Shown here: piece after piece, positions 27,011 to 36,282 of the stretch | Layout of the letters: every line of letters begins with the position of its first letter | Position numbering within the stretch: position 1 is the stretch's first letter | From: RGIG1681 sp017467625 | GTDB taxonomy: Bacteria; Bacillota; Clostridia; Christensenellales; UBA1242 | Reading direction: 5' to 3' | Assembly (NCBI GenBank): GCA_017467625.1 | Contig: JAFUSN010000004.1 | Coordinates: 62,001-126,000 of the forward strand | Length of the DNA stretch: 64,000 bases | Position numbers and translations under genes: made by a program | The notes under the pieces: generated by a model | Database searches by the model: none | Seen by the model: the letters and a program-made list of their open reading frames with translations, nothing else | What the model was told of the DNA's origin: nothing

Positions 27011-28381
27011 CTAATACTTATTTTTAACTATTTGTTCTATTTCCTCAATATTGTAACCACATGCATCTAAAATTAAACATTCAATTATCACATTGGCAAC
27101 AACATAGGCACAAACAGCCTCTCTTGTAAATGGATCCAATTCACCATGTGCTCGGCAATTTCTGTATGCCGAAAAGTGTTTGCCAAGCAAATTTGGTTTT
27201 TTTGCTATTTCAAAATGCTTGGATATTTTTTCAAGGTAAGGATTTAATGCCTTGTTGTATTTTTTGAGACAATTATTATATTTCTCTTCAACCGATGAAA
27301 CCCTTCTTTGTATATCTTTTATTGCTTTTTTAATTATATTTCTTTGTTTTCTATTATAATCCGTATGAGATAGTAGGCAATTATTCAAATCATCCAAAAC
27401 AATCTGTGTCTTTGTGTCCAGGTTAACATTAGGTATAACTTTTTTATAGTTGTATTCAAAAGATCCACAACAATTCACGTACTGTTCAGGTGTCACATAC
27501 TTATGTTCAATACTATTTTTAGGAATATGATTAAAGTTAACTTTCTCATTGCCAATATACTTAAATAGTTTAGTTATATTGCTTAGATAGCAGTCAACTT
27601 TATGCATTGACTTTGGAATTTCTGAGTTCTTATTACACATATCATAAAAAAAACCTATTCTTTCAAATCCAGATTTTTCACTTTTCTTCAGAATGTAAAT
27701 TTCATCAAATAAAATATCTTGTCTATTCGTTAAAAATTGAAAAAATTTTCTTATCTTTAAATAATAGTCTTTTAATTCTAAAATGCTATGTTCTCTTGAA
27801 AATTTTAATTCAAAACATGAGTTTATCTTTCCAAGATCTTCATCTTCAGGCATTATTGTCCCTGGCGAAGATATCTTAAATGAAATTTCAATTTTTTCTC
27901 CATGGGATATGTATTTAAATTTTTTATCAACATTAGTCCATTTCTTTAGTTTGATAATTTTCGATCCATCTCTAACACATTCGAAAAAGTTTTTTTTGTT
28001 ATGATCATAGTTTAAGCTATCGTATTCTACGATTTGACTTGGTGGAAAAAGTTTGTTTATCCATTTACCATAGCACACAATTCCAGAGAATTTATCAAAT
28101 GATAGATTTTTATATTTTGATTCAAATAAATAAGATGGCTTAATATCTATTTCATTAAGAGATCGACCCACAAAACGTTGTATGCAATCAAATAGAATGA
28201 CAGCACCACCACCATCTTTCGTTGTTTTAAGAATGGGTAATTGCTTAGGCTCAAAAGAGAATTCGGCACCCGAAACTTCTTTGATACGATTAAGATGAAA
28301 TATTTCACCATCAAAAAAGTAAGAATATTGATCCCCGTTTTTAATAACATTATTTGCAAAGCCATTGAAATTGTTGTCCAT
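27011..28381 (-). CDS. ApeA-like HEPN-domain protein (candidate anti-phage)
   Basis: 456 residues. The C-terminal region (about 330-456) is helical and carries RNCRAHGE, giving the Rx4H ribonuclease motif of HEPN domains (R407, H412). The N-terminal two thirds is beta-rich with a helical ELKDYYLKIRKFFQFLTNRQDI block, similar in order to the ApeA N-terminal domain. ApeA proteins are single-gene abortive-type anti-phage systems believed to cut RNA. The frame opens at 28414, but AGAGG five bases before the ATG at 28381 fixes the start. It has its own promoter and terminator and sits between tRNA-Arg and an integrase remnant. Confidence 0.65.
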   Translation of the reverse strand: MDNNFNGFANNVIKNGDQYSYFFDGEIFHLNRIKEVSGAEFSFEPKQLPILKTTKDGGGAVILFDCIQRFVGRSLNEIDIKPSYLFESKYKNLSFDKFSGIVCYGKWINKLFPPSQIVEYDSLNYDHNKKNFFECVRDGSKIIKLKKWTNVDKKFKYISHGEKIEISFKISSPGTIMPEDEDLGKINSCFELKFSREHSILELKDYYLKIRKFFQFLTNRQDILFDEIYILKKSEKSGFERIGFFYDMCNKNSEIPKSMHKVDCYLSNITKLFKYIGNEKVNFNHIPKNSIEHKYVTPEQYVNCCGSFEYNYKKVIPNVNLDTKTQIVLDDLNNCLLSHTDYNRKQRNIIKKAIKDIQRRVSSVEEKYNNCLKKYNKALNPYLEKISKHFEIAKKPNLLGKHFSAYRNCRAHGELDPFTREAVCAYVVANVIIECLILDACGYNIEEIEQIVKNKY

Positions 28382-28396
28382 ACATACCTCTAAGTT

Positions 28397-28425
28397 ATTA
28401 TAACATATAAGCAAATAAAGTGTAC
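28397..28425 (-). promoter_or_regulatory. Promoter of the ApeA-like gene
   Basis: A perfect TATAAT (28397-28402) on the minus strand with a weak -35, GTACAC (28420-28425), 17 bases away. Transcription would begin near 28390, just ahead of the AGAGG site. Confidence 0.5.
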
Positions 28426-28972
28426 ATAGATAATTTGAATTTATTATTCAAATATTTTATTTATCACTTCGCTTGCATGGATATCTGAGTTCTTTAGGAA
28501 GTGGCTATAAAAGTCGCTGGTGGTTGATGCTTTGCTGTGGCCAGCTCTGGCTGATACGGTTTTCATATCTACACCAGCCATTAGTTGCAAGGTTATGTTT
28601 GTGTGGCGAAGTGAGTGGAGCGTAACAATTGGCAGTCCAGCCCTTGCGAGAGATTTTTGTAGCCATACTCGTAGAAGCCCTGGGCAAATGTCTTTGCCAT
28701 CTTCTGTGCAGAAGAGCCTATCTGTGTCGCCAAGTCTATCACCAAGATATTTCTTTTGGTTTCGCAACCAAGCTTCGTATTCATGCAAGTATTCAATAAG
28801 TTTGTCTGGCATTGAGATTGTGCGTTTTGAATTTTCAGTCTTTGGCTCTTTGGTGATTATTCCAAAGCCAACAATGTCTTGCACAGATCTTGCTATTGTC
28901 ATTGTTTTGTTTGAATAATCTATATCTTTCCATTCTAGGCCAGCAAGTTCGCCACGCCTTATCCCCATGAAT

Positions 28973-29001
28973 ATAGCTCCACCGGCTCCGATAGCTCCAC
29001 C
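28973..29001 (-). repeat. 11-bp direct repeat at the integrase truncation point
   Basis: GGTGGAGCTAT occurs twice on the minus strand (complement at 28991-29001 and 28973-28983), offset by 18 bases, exactly where integrase homology begins. Confidence 0.7.
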
Positions 29002-29008
29002 CAAGCAA

Positions 29009-29037
29009 TAAAAAAGAACGGTATTTGCTCCGTTCTT
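29009..29037 (-). terminator. Terminator of the type I R-M operon
   Basis: On the minus strand AAGAACGG pairs with CCGTTCTT (29037-29030 / 29021-29014), loop of eight, then a T run. It lies eight bases after the hsdR stop and inside the integrase-remnant frame. Confidence 0.88.
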
Positions 29038-29044
29038 ATGAGTT

Positions 29045-32000
29045 TTATATAATTCCAAAGAATTTTTCGAAGAAGACTAGAAGCTTTTCTATGATGTTTT
29101 TCTTCTTAATTTCACGATTTCCCCCACCAAATCTTGACATTGCAGGCATAATTTTGTCTATATCAGTGCCTGTTGTTTTCATATTTCCATCTCTGAATGA
29201 ATAATCTACAAACTTTCGTGTTTCAGCATCTTTCAAACCTTCCTGAGAGATTATTTGTGCAAGTTCCTTTTCCTTTTGTTCAGCAACAAACTCATGCCAT
29301 TCAATCATGATGTCATCAACATCATTGATTCCAGCAATAAAGGTATCAATAAGTTGTTTTTTGCTTCTAAGTTGCAAACTACTATCTATTGCTTTATTAA
29401 TTGAAACAAGAATTTCTTTATCTTCGCAATGTGTGTCATGATATTTTTTAACTAGCAATAATATGTAATCAATATTAATTTCAATTTGTTTTATAAGTTC
29501 AACTTCAAAAACAATGTCATCATTAATGTTTTCTTTATCTCCGTTATTGCGTCTGCGCTTCCATTCTTCATAGAGATCATTGTATCTTCCTTGATAATCC
29601 TGCAAATCTCTTTCTGTCAAAATTTCATTACCTGCAAATTCATCAAAAGAAGATAATATGTTACGCATTCTAAGTATTGCACCAAACAATCCAATAAAGT
29701 CTTTTTGTGCTTGTTCTCCATAAATTTGAGGCTCAGATAATGGATATTTATATTCAAGTTCTGCAATTAAATCTTTGTATCCAGGTTTCTTGTTTCCTTT
29801 TTCATCAGTATATCCTTCAAAATAGTCCTTAAAACCTTTCATGAGACAAATGCCACCTGCATTTTTATCTCCAAACAAACTGATTGCATCATCGGTTCTT
29901 TTTTGTAGGTTTCTAAAACATACAATATTACCAAAAGTCTTAATAGAATTCAAAATTCTGTTTGTCCTTGAGAATGCTTGAATAAGTCCGTGTTGTTTAA
30001 GATTTTTGTCAACCCACAAAGTGTTGAGGGTAGTGGCATCAAACCCAGTCAAAAACATATTAACAACAATTAATAAATCGATTTGTCTATTTTTCATTCT
30101 AAGTGAAACATCTTTGTAATAGTTTTGGAATCTATCACTAGATGTGTCATATTTTGTCTGAAACATCTCGTTATAATCTTTTATTGCACCATCCAAGAAA
30201 TCTCTTGAAGTATTGTCAAGTCTTGTTGTATCTTCACTGTTTTCTTCACCAAGTATTCCATCGGATTCTTCTTCGTTTGCGCCATAACTAAATATAGTTG
30301 CTATTTTAAGTTTCTTGCTTGGATTTTCTTTCATTTGCTTCTTAAATTCATTGTAATAAGCTTTTGCCGCATCAATAGAAGCAACGCAAAGCATAGAGTT
30401 AAATCCATTCAAATATAATTTATCTTTTTGTTCTTCAATTTTTTCATATCTTTTTGCGCTGGCAACCTCGGTAATATTTAGCAAACTATTAAATGAATAC
30501 ATTTTTTCATTTCTATAAGTTTTGCTGTTGTAGTGCTCCAAAATATAACTTACAATTTTACTTATTCTTTCGGGTGCAAGGAAAGCTTTTTCTCTGTCTA
30601 TGTCATTAACAGGCTTGTCATCAATGTCAGGCTCTTTGTCCATTGTTTTCACATAGTCAACTCTGAATGGCAAAACATTTTTGTCATTTATAGCATCCAC
30701 TATTGTGTAGGTGTGGAGCATATCACCAAAAGCCTGTTCAGTAGTTCTTAATTGAATATCTTTCCCACTGCCAGAATTTGCCGCAAAAATAGGTGTTCCA
30801 GTAAAGCCAAACAAATGATAATTTTTGAATTTGCCTGTAATGGCTTTATGCATATCGCCAAATTGTGACCTATGACATTCATCAAAAATAATTACAATGT
30901 GTTTATTATAAATATCATGATCTTTATTTTTTGCAATAAATTTATCAAGTTTTTGAATTGTTGTGATGATAATTCTGCACTGATCATTTTCTAATTGTTT
31001 TTTAAGAATAGCAGTAGATGTGTTGCTGTTTGCCGCACCTTTTTCAAATCTGTCATATTCTTTCATTGTTTGATAGTCAAGATCTTTTCTATCAACAACA
31101 AACAAAACTTTATCTATAAAAGGCAGGTTAGTGGCAAGTTGAGCAGTTTTAAATGATGTAAGTGTTTTACCACTGCCAGTTGTATGCCAAATATATCCAC
31201 CAGCTTTGATAGTTCCATACGTTTTATAATTGTTTGAAACTTCAATTCTGTTTATAATTCTTTCAGTTGCAACAATTTGATATGGCCTCATAACTAAAAG
31301 CATGTTTTCGGATGTAAAAACACAATATTTTGTTAGAATATTTAAAATAGTGTGCTTTGAAAAGAATGTTTTTGTGAAATCAACCAGGTCAGGAATAATC
31401 TTATTGTTTCCATCAGCCCAGAATGAAGTAAATTCAAAACTATTGCTAGTTTTAGATTTTCTCGCTGATTGTTGTTTATTAAAATCTTTAATATGATTCC
31501 ATCTTGTTGTATTAGAGTAATACTTTGTGTTTGTTCCATTGGAAATTACAAATATTTGCACATATTCAAACAATCCACTTGATGCCCAAAAACTATCTCT
31601 TTGATATCTCTCTATTTGGTTGAAAGCTTCTCTGATTGCAACGCCACGTCGTTTTAATTCCACATGAACCAGAGGAAGCCCATTAACCAAAATTGTTACA
31701 TCATATCTTGTGTCATGGTTACCATTTGTTTCTATGTATTGGTTTATTACTTGCAGTTTATTGTTATGAATATTGGTTTTATCAATGAGTTTAATGTTTT
31801 TTGTTGTTCCATCATCTCTATGCAAAATTTGAATATAGTCTTCCTGAATCTTTCTTGTTTTTTCAACAATACCTTCATTTTTACCTATTATGCATGAAGA
31901 AAGAAACTGATCCCATTCGCTATCAGAAAAATTATATTTATTCAGTTCTTCAAGTTTTTTCCTTAGATTCAAAATCAAGTCATTTTCTGTGTGAATAGGT

Positions 32001-32152
32001 AAGTACTCATAGCTTTGTGATTCAAGCAGTTTGATAAACTCTTTTTCAAGTTCGGCTTCGCTTTGATACTTATCAGACTTGTTATTTGTAGGCTTATATT
32101 CAGCCATAACAGTGCTTTCACTAGATTCTGAAACTATGTTATAAAACGTCAT
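29045..32152 (-). CDS. hsdR: Type I restriction enzyme, R subunit
   Basis: Motor and nuclease subunit of the type I R-M complex. The N-terminal PD-(D/E)xK nuclease shows D151 and ELK (E165, K167). The superfamily 2 translocase has Walker A TGSGKT (K329), DECH (D424) and TGTP. The C-terminal part is helical and ends at 1035 residues, normal for the type IC/EcoR124-like group. It begins at an ATGA overlap with the membrane protein gene upstream, whose end holds the AGGAG site. No frameshift is seen, so it should be active. Confidence 0.95.
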   Translation of the reverse strand: MTFYNIVSESSESTVMAEYKPTNNKSDKYQSEAELEKEFIKLLESQSYEYLPIHTENDLILNLRKKLEELNKYNFSDSEWDQFLSSCIIGKNEGIVEKTRKIQEDYIQILHRDDGTTKNIKLIDKTNIHNNKLQVINQYIETNGNHDTRYDVTILVNGLPLVHVELKRRGVAIREAFNQIERYQRDSFWASSGLFEYVQIFVISNGTNTKYYSNTTRWNHIKDFNKQQSARKSKTSNSFEFTSFWADGNNKIIPDLVDFTKTFFSKHTILNILTKYCVFTSENMLLVMRPYQIVATERIINRIEVSNNYKTYGTIKAGGYIWHTTGSGKTLTSFKTAQLATNLPFIDKVLFVVDRKDLDYQTMKEYDRFEKGAANSNTSTAILKKQLENDQCRIIITTIQKLDKFIAKNKDHDIYNKHIVIIFDECHRSQFGDMHKAITGKFKNYHLFGFTGTPIFAANSGSGKDIQLRTTEQAFGDMLHTYTIVDAINDKNVLPFRVDYVKTMDKEPDIDDKPVNDIDREKAFLAPERISKIVSYILEHYNSKTYRNEKMYSFNSLLNITEVASAKRYEKIEEQKDKLYLNGFNSMLCVASIDAAKAYYNEFKKQMKENPSKKLKIATIFSYGANEEESDGILGEENSEDTTRLDNTSRDFLDGAIKDYNEMFQTKYDTSSDRFQNYYKDVSLRMKNRQIDLLIVVNMFLTGFDATTLNTLWVDKNLKQHGLIQAFSRTNRILNSIKTFGNIVCFRNLQKRTDDAISLFGDKNAGGICLMKGFKDYFEGYTDEKGNKKPGYKDLIAELEYKYPLSEPQIYGEQAQKDFIGLFGAILRMRNILSSFDEFAGNEILTERDLQDYQGRYNDLYEEWKRRRNNGDKENINDDIVFEVELIKQIEINIDYILLLVKKYHDTHCEDKEILVSINKAIDSSLQLRSKKQLIDTFIAGINDVDDIMIEWHEFVAEQKEKELAQIISQEGLKDAETRKFVDYSFRDGNMKTTGTDIDKIMPAMSRFGGGNREIKKKNIIEKLLVFFEKFFGII

Positions 32153-32688
32153 TGTTTACTCCTTAATGTAACTATTGCTATTACCATTGATATCAATGCA
32201 ATAATAACAGCCAATAATGCGATAAGAAAATTTTTATCTTTACTTCTTTCCACATCTAAAGCCATTATTCTAAGAACTCTAGAAATTAAAAGGCATATTA
32301 CTGCACCACAACAATATAAAACATCACACCACCATGGAACTATTGGCACATTTAAAATAAATTGCAAAGGTACACATGACAACAAAAACAATGAGCCAAT
32401 TAAAAATATCCATTCAAAAATTTTATATATGAACTTTAAAAATCCTTTAACAACAGTTTCGTTTGCTCCTTGAGTATTAACATATTTTTTAGGACAGCAG
32501 AGCATTTTAAAAAACATTTTAAATCCAATGCCATTTTTATTTTGCTCTTCATAATATTCTTGTTCTTCACGCTCTTTTTTCTTGTCGTCATACTCTTCAA
32601 GTGCATTAACAATCGCTTTGGTTAAAACTTTTTCATCGATTTGTTTAGTTTCTTTTCTTGATTTTTTCTTTTTCTCTTTTTCTTCCAT
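32149..32688 (-). CDS. Small membrane protein inside the hsd operon
   Basis: I do not recognise this 179-residue protein. Residues 1-55 are highly charged (Lys/Glu) and probably coiled coil, followed by a Cys pair (MLCCPKK), then about three to four hydrophobic helices (about 85-175). It overlaps hsdS by one base (TAATG) and hsdR by four (ATGA), so it is translated with the restriction subunits. Type I systems do not need such a protein; it might anchor the complex to the membrane, regulate it or be a separate effector. All of this is inference. Confidence 0.7.
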   Translation of the reverse strand: MEEKEKKKKSRKETKQIDEKVLTKAIVNALEEYDDKKKEREEQEYYEEQNKNGIGFKMFFKMLCCPKKYVNTQGANETVVKGFLKFIYKIFEWIFLIGSLFLLSCVPLQFILNVPIVPWWCDVLYCCGAVICLLISRVLRIMALDVERSKDKNFLIALLAVIIALISMVIAIVTLRSKQ

Positions 32689-33806
32689 TATACTTTCTTT
32701 TCCTTAAAACTTAATAGTTTGTTTCTGTAATATTCATATTGTTTTTGCCTTGCTTCAATTTCAGCTGGAAGTCCAATCGAGAGGTCCGAACATATCTTAT
32801 CAAAGTTATCTAACACATTCACAATTCTTTCTTGAATTTGAAGTGATGGGATTGGAACTAAATAATCAGAAACCATTGGAATTGTTAACTGTGGAATCCC
32901 TGTTTCTGGAATCTTAAATTTAACTGTTTGAAGATAGTGATACAAGAATTCTGCCATCAATCTTTCGTCTGGCTCAGCAGATATTAAACGAATTATAGGA
33001 TAAAATGGTTCTTTTCTTAATGCACAATATCCAATAGTTCCTCTTGCTGCAATAGTAACACACTTTGTCTTAATTTTTGCAATATCTGTGTATCCATAGA
33101 TAGCATTATCTCCAATTCCATTACTATAAATTGGAATAAAATATTTTTCTGTTTTTTCTTTAGAATATCTATCTTTTGGGACATCTCCACCAGCAGACAA
33201 TTTGCATACTTCTCTAAGTGGCAACCATTCAACTTTTTCTGTTTCAAAGGTTAGAAGCTTATCACGATAGAATTCATACTGTTGTTTTCTAGCTGTAAGC
33301 TCTGCTGTAAGCTCTGCTGTAAGCTCTGTGAAATTGTCCAAAATTCGGACAATTTCTTCCTGCACCTCAATAGGAGGCACAGGAATTCTTAATCCACGAA
33401 AATCACCTTGATTTAACTTCGGAATATTTCCGTGTATTAAATCCCTTACATTGATGGTTTGTAAACAATGAAATAAATATCTTAATTTTACATCTTCTTT
33501 TTCTGAAATTATATGAGCATGGTTATTAACCCAAATTTTACCAGTTGCCCAATTTACTACTGGAGTGCCAAATTCAGTTACAACACTACCATCTTCTCCA
33601 ACAAGAATAAAAGTACCATCAAAAATATAATCTGATACATAATCTTGAATTCCATTTGCTCCATAATACGGATATTCACCAGATTCTCTAGCCGCCTTTG
33701 TTACTGGTTTTCTTTTGCTATCCAAGATAACACAACAATCTTCAAGATTTCTAAATTCAACACCATCTGGACAATACTTTTCAATCAATTCTTCAATTTT
33801 GTTCAT
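32688..33806 (-). CDS. hsdS: Type I restriction enzyme, specificity subunit
   Basis: Directs the complex to a bipartite DNA site through two target-recognition domains. The first domain covers about residues 15-150, the second about 195-330; each is followed by a helical conserved region (RKQQYEFYRDKLL and RQKQYEYYRNKLL). The central spacer contains TEL-TAEL-TAEL-TA, like the TAEL repeats of EcoR124I. I prefer the ATG at 33806 (MNKIEELIEKYCPDG, GGAG six bases upstream) to the one at 33818. The start overlaps the preceding unknown gene. Confidence 0.93.
   Translation of the reverse strand: MNKIEELIEKYCPDGVEFRNLEDCCVILDSKRKPVTKAARESGEYPYYGANGIQDYVSDYIFDGTFILVGEDGSVVTEFGTPVVNWATGKIWVNNHAHIISEKEDVKLRYLFHCLQTINVRDLIHGNIPKLNQGDFRGLRIPVPPIEVQEEIVRILDNFTELTAELTAELTARKQQYEFYRDKLLTFETEKVEWLPLREVCKLSAGGDVPKDRYSKEKTEKYFIPIYSNGIGDNAIYGYTDIAKIKTKCVTIAARGTIGYCALRKEPFYPIIRLISAEPDERLMAEFLYHYLQTVKFKIPETGIPQLTIPMVSDYLVPIPSLQIQERIVNVLDNFDKICSDLSIGLPAEIEARQKQYEYYRNKLLSFKEKKV
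33292..33327 (-). repeat. 12-bp tandem repeat coding TAEL in the HsdS spacer
   Basis: Three perfect tandem copies of a 12-base unit (GCTGTAAGCTCT on the plus strand) code for Thr-Ala-Glu-Leu. In EcoR124-type enzymes a change of one such unit alters the length of the non-specific spacer in the recognised site. Confidence 0.93.
33331..33355. repeat. 9-bp perfect inverted repeat beside the TAEL repeat
   Basis: AAATTGTCC (33331-33339) and GGACAATTT (33347-33355) flank seven bases, three bases from the TAEL repeat inside hsdS. Confidence 0.7.
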
Positions 33807-34683
33807 TCTTTTCTCCATTTAAATTCATCCCCACACAAACATAATCTTGTCTTCTAACAATAAGATTATATCTTCCTATTATTTGAAAATAATATTTTAT
33901 ATTTGATATTATATTTGGAATATTACTCAACTTTAAAATTTCACAGTCTTCATTATCTTCAAAAATAATGTAATCTATTTTATCTTTAAATTCATAAAGA
34001 TATTTTAAGATTTTTTTATCTTTGCTTAACCTATATTTCCAAAGGTGTTCTGGTTGAACCCCTAAAAATAATAAATTATCTGGAAGTTTCTCCATCATTT
34101 CAAGCCCAAAGTCAGAATACTCAATTAAAAAAATCTTTAATTTCTTTTCACCTTCAAATTTATCAAGACTTTCTAAATGATTCTTTATATTTGTGGCAAG
34201 TGACTTTTGAAAATTTTCATAACTATGTTTTACATCATTTCGTCTCCATGATATTGAATCAGATTGACCAGGCACCGCATTTTCTTCACATCTTTTTCTA
34301 AATTCTTCTTGTTCTGATTTTATTTCTCTTTTAAAAGTTGCCTCAAATTCAGCTTTTTTTGAACCACTTTTATTTTCAATTGATGAAGTTACTTGAAAAT
34401 GCTCAATAAAGCCATTATCTAGCAAGAAATCAGGAAACTTATTTGGTTCAGGATTTGACTTTGCGTTTAATAACGCCACAAATATCTCTTTAATGTTTCC
34501 AAAAACCATTCCTTGATAGGATTCTCGTCTTGCCATTATATAATCTCTTATATTGTCTAGTACATCGTCGTCATTAATTTCATAATTACAATTAGACATC
34601 AATAAATTAAGCTGTTTTTCTTTATGGCAAAACAGATATCTTTTTACTCTATTCAAACTAGCCTTTTCTCTATCTCCTCGCAT
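33793..34683 (-). CDS. Unknown protein between hsdM and hsdS
   Basis: I do not recognise this 296-residue protein. It starts at a TAATG shared with the hsdM stop and overlaps hsdS, so it belongs to the R-M operon. No membrane helix. A PDFLLDNGFIEHFQVTSS segment (about 84-101) followed by charged helices (KKAEFEATFKREI) might be a degenerate nuclease-like core, since an Asp-hydrophobic-(E/Q)xT/K arrangement occurs in restriction-fold enzymes, but I cannot confirm it. GAGGG precedes the start. Confidence 0.65.
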   Translation of the reverse strand: MRGDREKASLNRVKRYLFCHKEKQLNLLMSNCNYEINDDDVLDNIRDYIMARRESYQGMVFGNIKEIFVALLNAKSNPEPNKFPDFLLDNGFIEHFQVTSSIENKSGSKKAEFEATFKREIKSEQEEFRKRCEENAVPGQSDSISWRRNDVKHSYENFQKSLATNIKNHLESLDKFEGEKKLKIFLIEYSDFGLEMMEKLPDNLLFLGVQPEHLWKYRLSKDKKILKYLYEFKDKIDYIIFEDNEDCEILKLSNIPNIISNIKYYFQIIGRYNLIVRRQDYVCVGMNLNGEKNEQN

Positions 34684-36266
34684 TAACCCTCTATATCCTT
34701 TATAATCTTGTCAATTTCTTTACGCAAAACATCTTCGTGGGCAACAATTTCACTTATTTTTGCATTTAATTCTTTTATGTCAATCTTTTCTTTGGTGTCT
34801 TCTTTTTCAACATAAGTTGAAACTGAAAGGTTGTAGTTATTGTTGGCAATTTCTTCATTTGGAACAAGTTTTGCAATATTTTCAACATCTTTTCTATCTG
34901 AGAATAGTTCAAGAATTTTTTCAATATCTCCGCCTTTTCCTGTTCTTAATTTATTGTTGTTTGTAACTTTAATACAATACTTGCTTGCATCAATAAAGAG
35001 TGTTGCATTGTCTTTTTTAGACTTTTTCAAAACCATAATGCAGGTTGCAATGCTTGTGCCAAAGAAAAGGTTATCTGGCAATTGAATGATGCAATCAATA
35101 AAATTGTTATCTATTAAGTATTGACGTATTTTTTGTTCAGCACCACCACGATAGAATATTCCGGGGAAACAAACTATTGCGGCTGTTCCGTTTGTTGCCA
35201 GCCAAGAAAGTGAGTGCATAACAAATGCAAGGTCTGCCTTAGACTTTGGAGCAAGAACTCCAGCAGGAGCAAATCTTGGATCATTTATAAGTTTAATATC
35301 ATCATCACCAGGCCATTTTATTGAATATGGTGGGTTTGAAACTATTGCTTCAAATGGTGCTTCGTCCCGGTGCTGTGGAGAAAGAAGAGTATCATCGCAC
35401 GCAATGTTAAATTGATCATAATCAATATCATGCAAGAACATGTTAATTCTGCAAAGGTTGTAGGTTGTAAGATTTATTTCTTGACCAAAAAATCCTTGAC
35501 GAACTTTATCTTTTCCAAGAACTTTTGCAAAGTTTAAAAGCAAAGATCCCGAACCACATGCTGGATCGTAAACTTTATTAACTTCCGTTTTGCCAACAAC
35601 AGTGAGTCTTGTAAGTAATTCTGAAACTTCTTGAGGAGTGTAGTATTCACCACCAGATTTTCCTGCATTTGATGCATACATGCCCATTAAAAACTCATAA
35701 GCATCACCAAAAGCGTCTATTGTGTTGTCTTTATAGTTGCCAAGTTTCATTTCACCAATATTGTCTAAAATTTTAAGTAACTTTTCATTTCTTTTAGCAA
35801 CAGTAGCCCCAAGTTTGTTTGAATTAACATCAATATCATCAAACAAGCCTTTGAAATCATCTTCACTTTCACTACCTTTGGCAGAGTTCTCAATAGCTTG
35901 GAACACTTTTTCTAATGTTTCATTAAGATTTTCTTTATATTTTGGATATTTGTTAGCATTGGCTCTTACATTACAAAAAAGTTGGCTTGGCAAAATGAAA
36001 AAACCTTTTGTTTTTACCATGTCCTCACGAGCTTGTTCAGCTTCTGAATCACTTAATTTTGTATAGTCAAAATCAGTTATTCCTGCATCATGTTCGCCTT
36101 TGTTTATATAATTTGCAATGTTTTCAGAAATGTATCTATAAAACATAAAGCCTAGAACGTATTGTTTAAAGTCCCAGCCATCAACTGAGCCTCTTAAATC
36201 ATTTGCAATATTCCAAATTGCTTTATGAAGTTCATCTCTTTCTTGTTCTTTCAAATTATTTGCCAT
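34683..36266 (-). CDS. hsdM: Type I restriction enzyme, M subunit
   Basis: N6-adenine methyltransferase subunit. An N-terminal helical domain leads to the SAM-binding motif DPACGSGSLL and catalytic NPPY (N311-Y314). 527 residues, normal for the family. AAGGAG lies nine bases before the ATG. It is the second gene of the operon, behind a small coiled-coil membrane protein. Confidence 0.96.
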   Translation of the reverse strand: MANNLKEQERDELHKAIWNIANDLRGSVDGWDFKQYVLGFMFYRYISENIANYINKGEHDAGITDFDYTKLSDSEAEQAREDMVKTKGFFILPSQLFCNVRANANKYPKYKENLNETLEKVFQAIENSAKGSESEDDFKGLFDDIDVNSNKLGATVAKRNEKLLKILDNIGEMKLGNYKDNTIDAFGDAYEFLMGMYASNAGKSGGEYYTPQEVSELLTRLTVVGKTEVNKVYDPACGSGSLLLNFAKVLGKDKVRQGFFGQEINLTTYNLCRINMFLHDIDYDQFNIACDDTLLSPQHRDEAPFEAIVSNPPYSIKWPGDDDIKLINDPRFAPAGVLAPKSKADLAFVMHSLSWLATNGTAAIVCFPGIFYRGGAEQKIRQYLIDNNFIDCIIQLPDNLFFGTSIATCIMVLKKSKKDNATLFIDASKYCIKVTNNNKLRTGKGGDIEKILELFSDRKDVENIAKLVPNEEIANNNYNLSVSTYVEKEDTKEKIDIKELNAKISEIVAHEDVLRKEIDKIIKDIEG

Positions 36267-36282
36267 TGTTTACTCCTTGGTT

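Larger units (their letters stand above)
28444..29058 (-). pseudogene. 5'-truncated tyrosine recombinase (phage/ICE-type integrase)
   Basis: The frame holds a full catalytic domain: GIRRGELAGLEW (Arg I), HSLRH (His, Arg II), GHSKASTT (His III) and the nucleophile Tyr in DFYSHF. It lacks the arm-binding and core-binding domains, about 170-200 residues, that such integrases need. Homology begins near AIFMGIRRGE; the residues before it come from a Gly-rich stretch made by an 11-base direct repeat, the hsdR terminator and the hsdR tail. There is no ribosome binding site specific to it. It is therefore read as a remnant of the element that once carried the island, cut at its 5' end by the R-M operon junction. 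Confidence 0.75.

Noticed and set aside
28444..29058. hsdS-inverting recombinase of a phase-variable type I locus
   Set aside because: Only one hsdS is present, no partial hsdS cassette or long inverted repeat flanks it, and the recombinase lacks its DNA-binding half.
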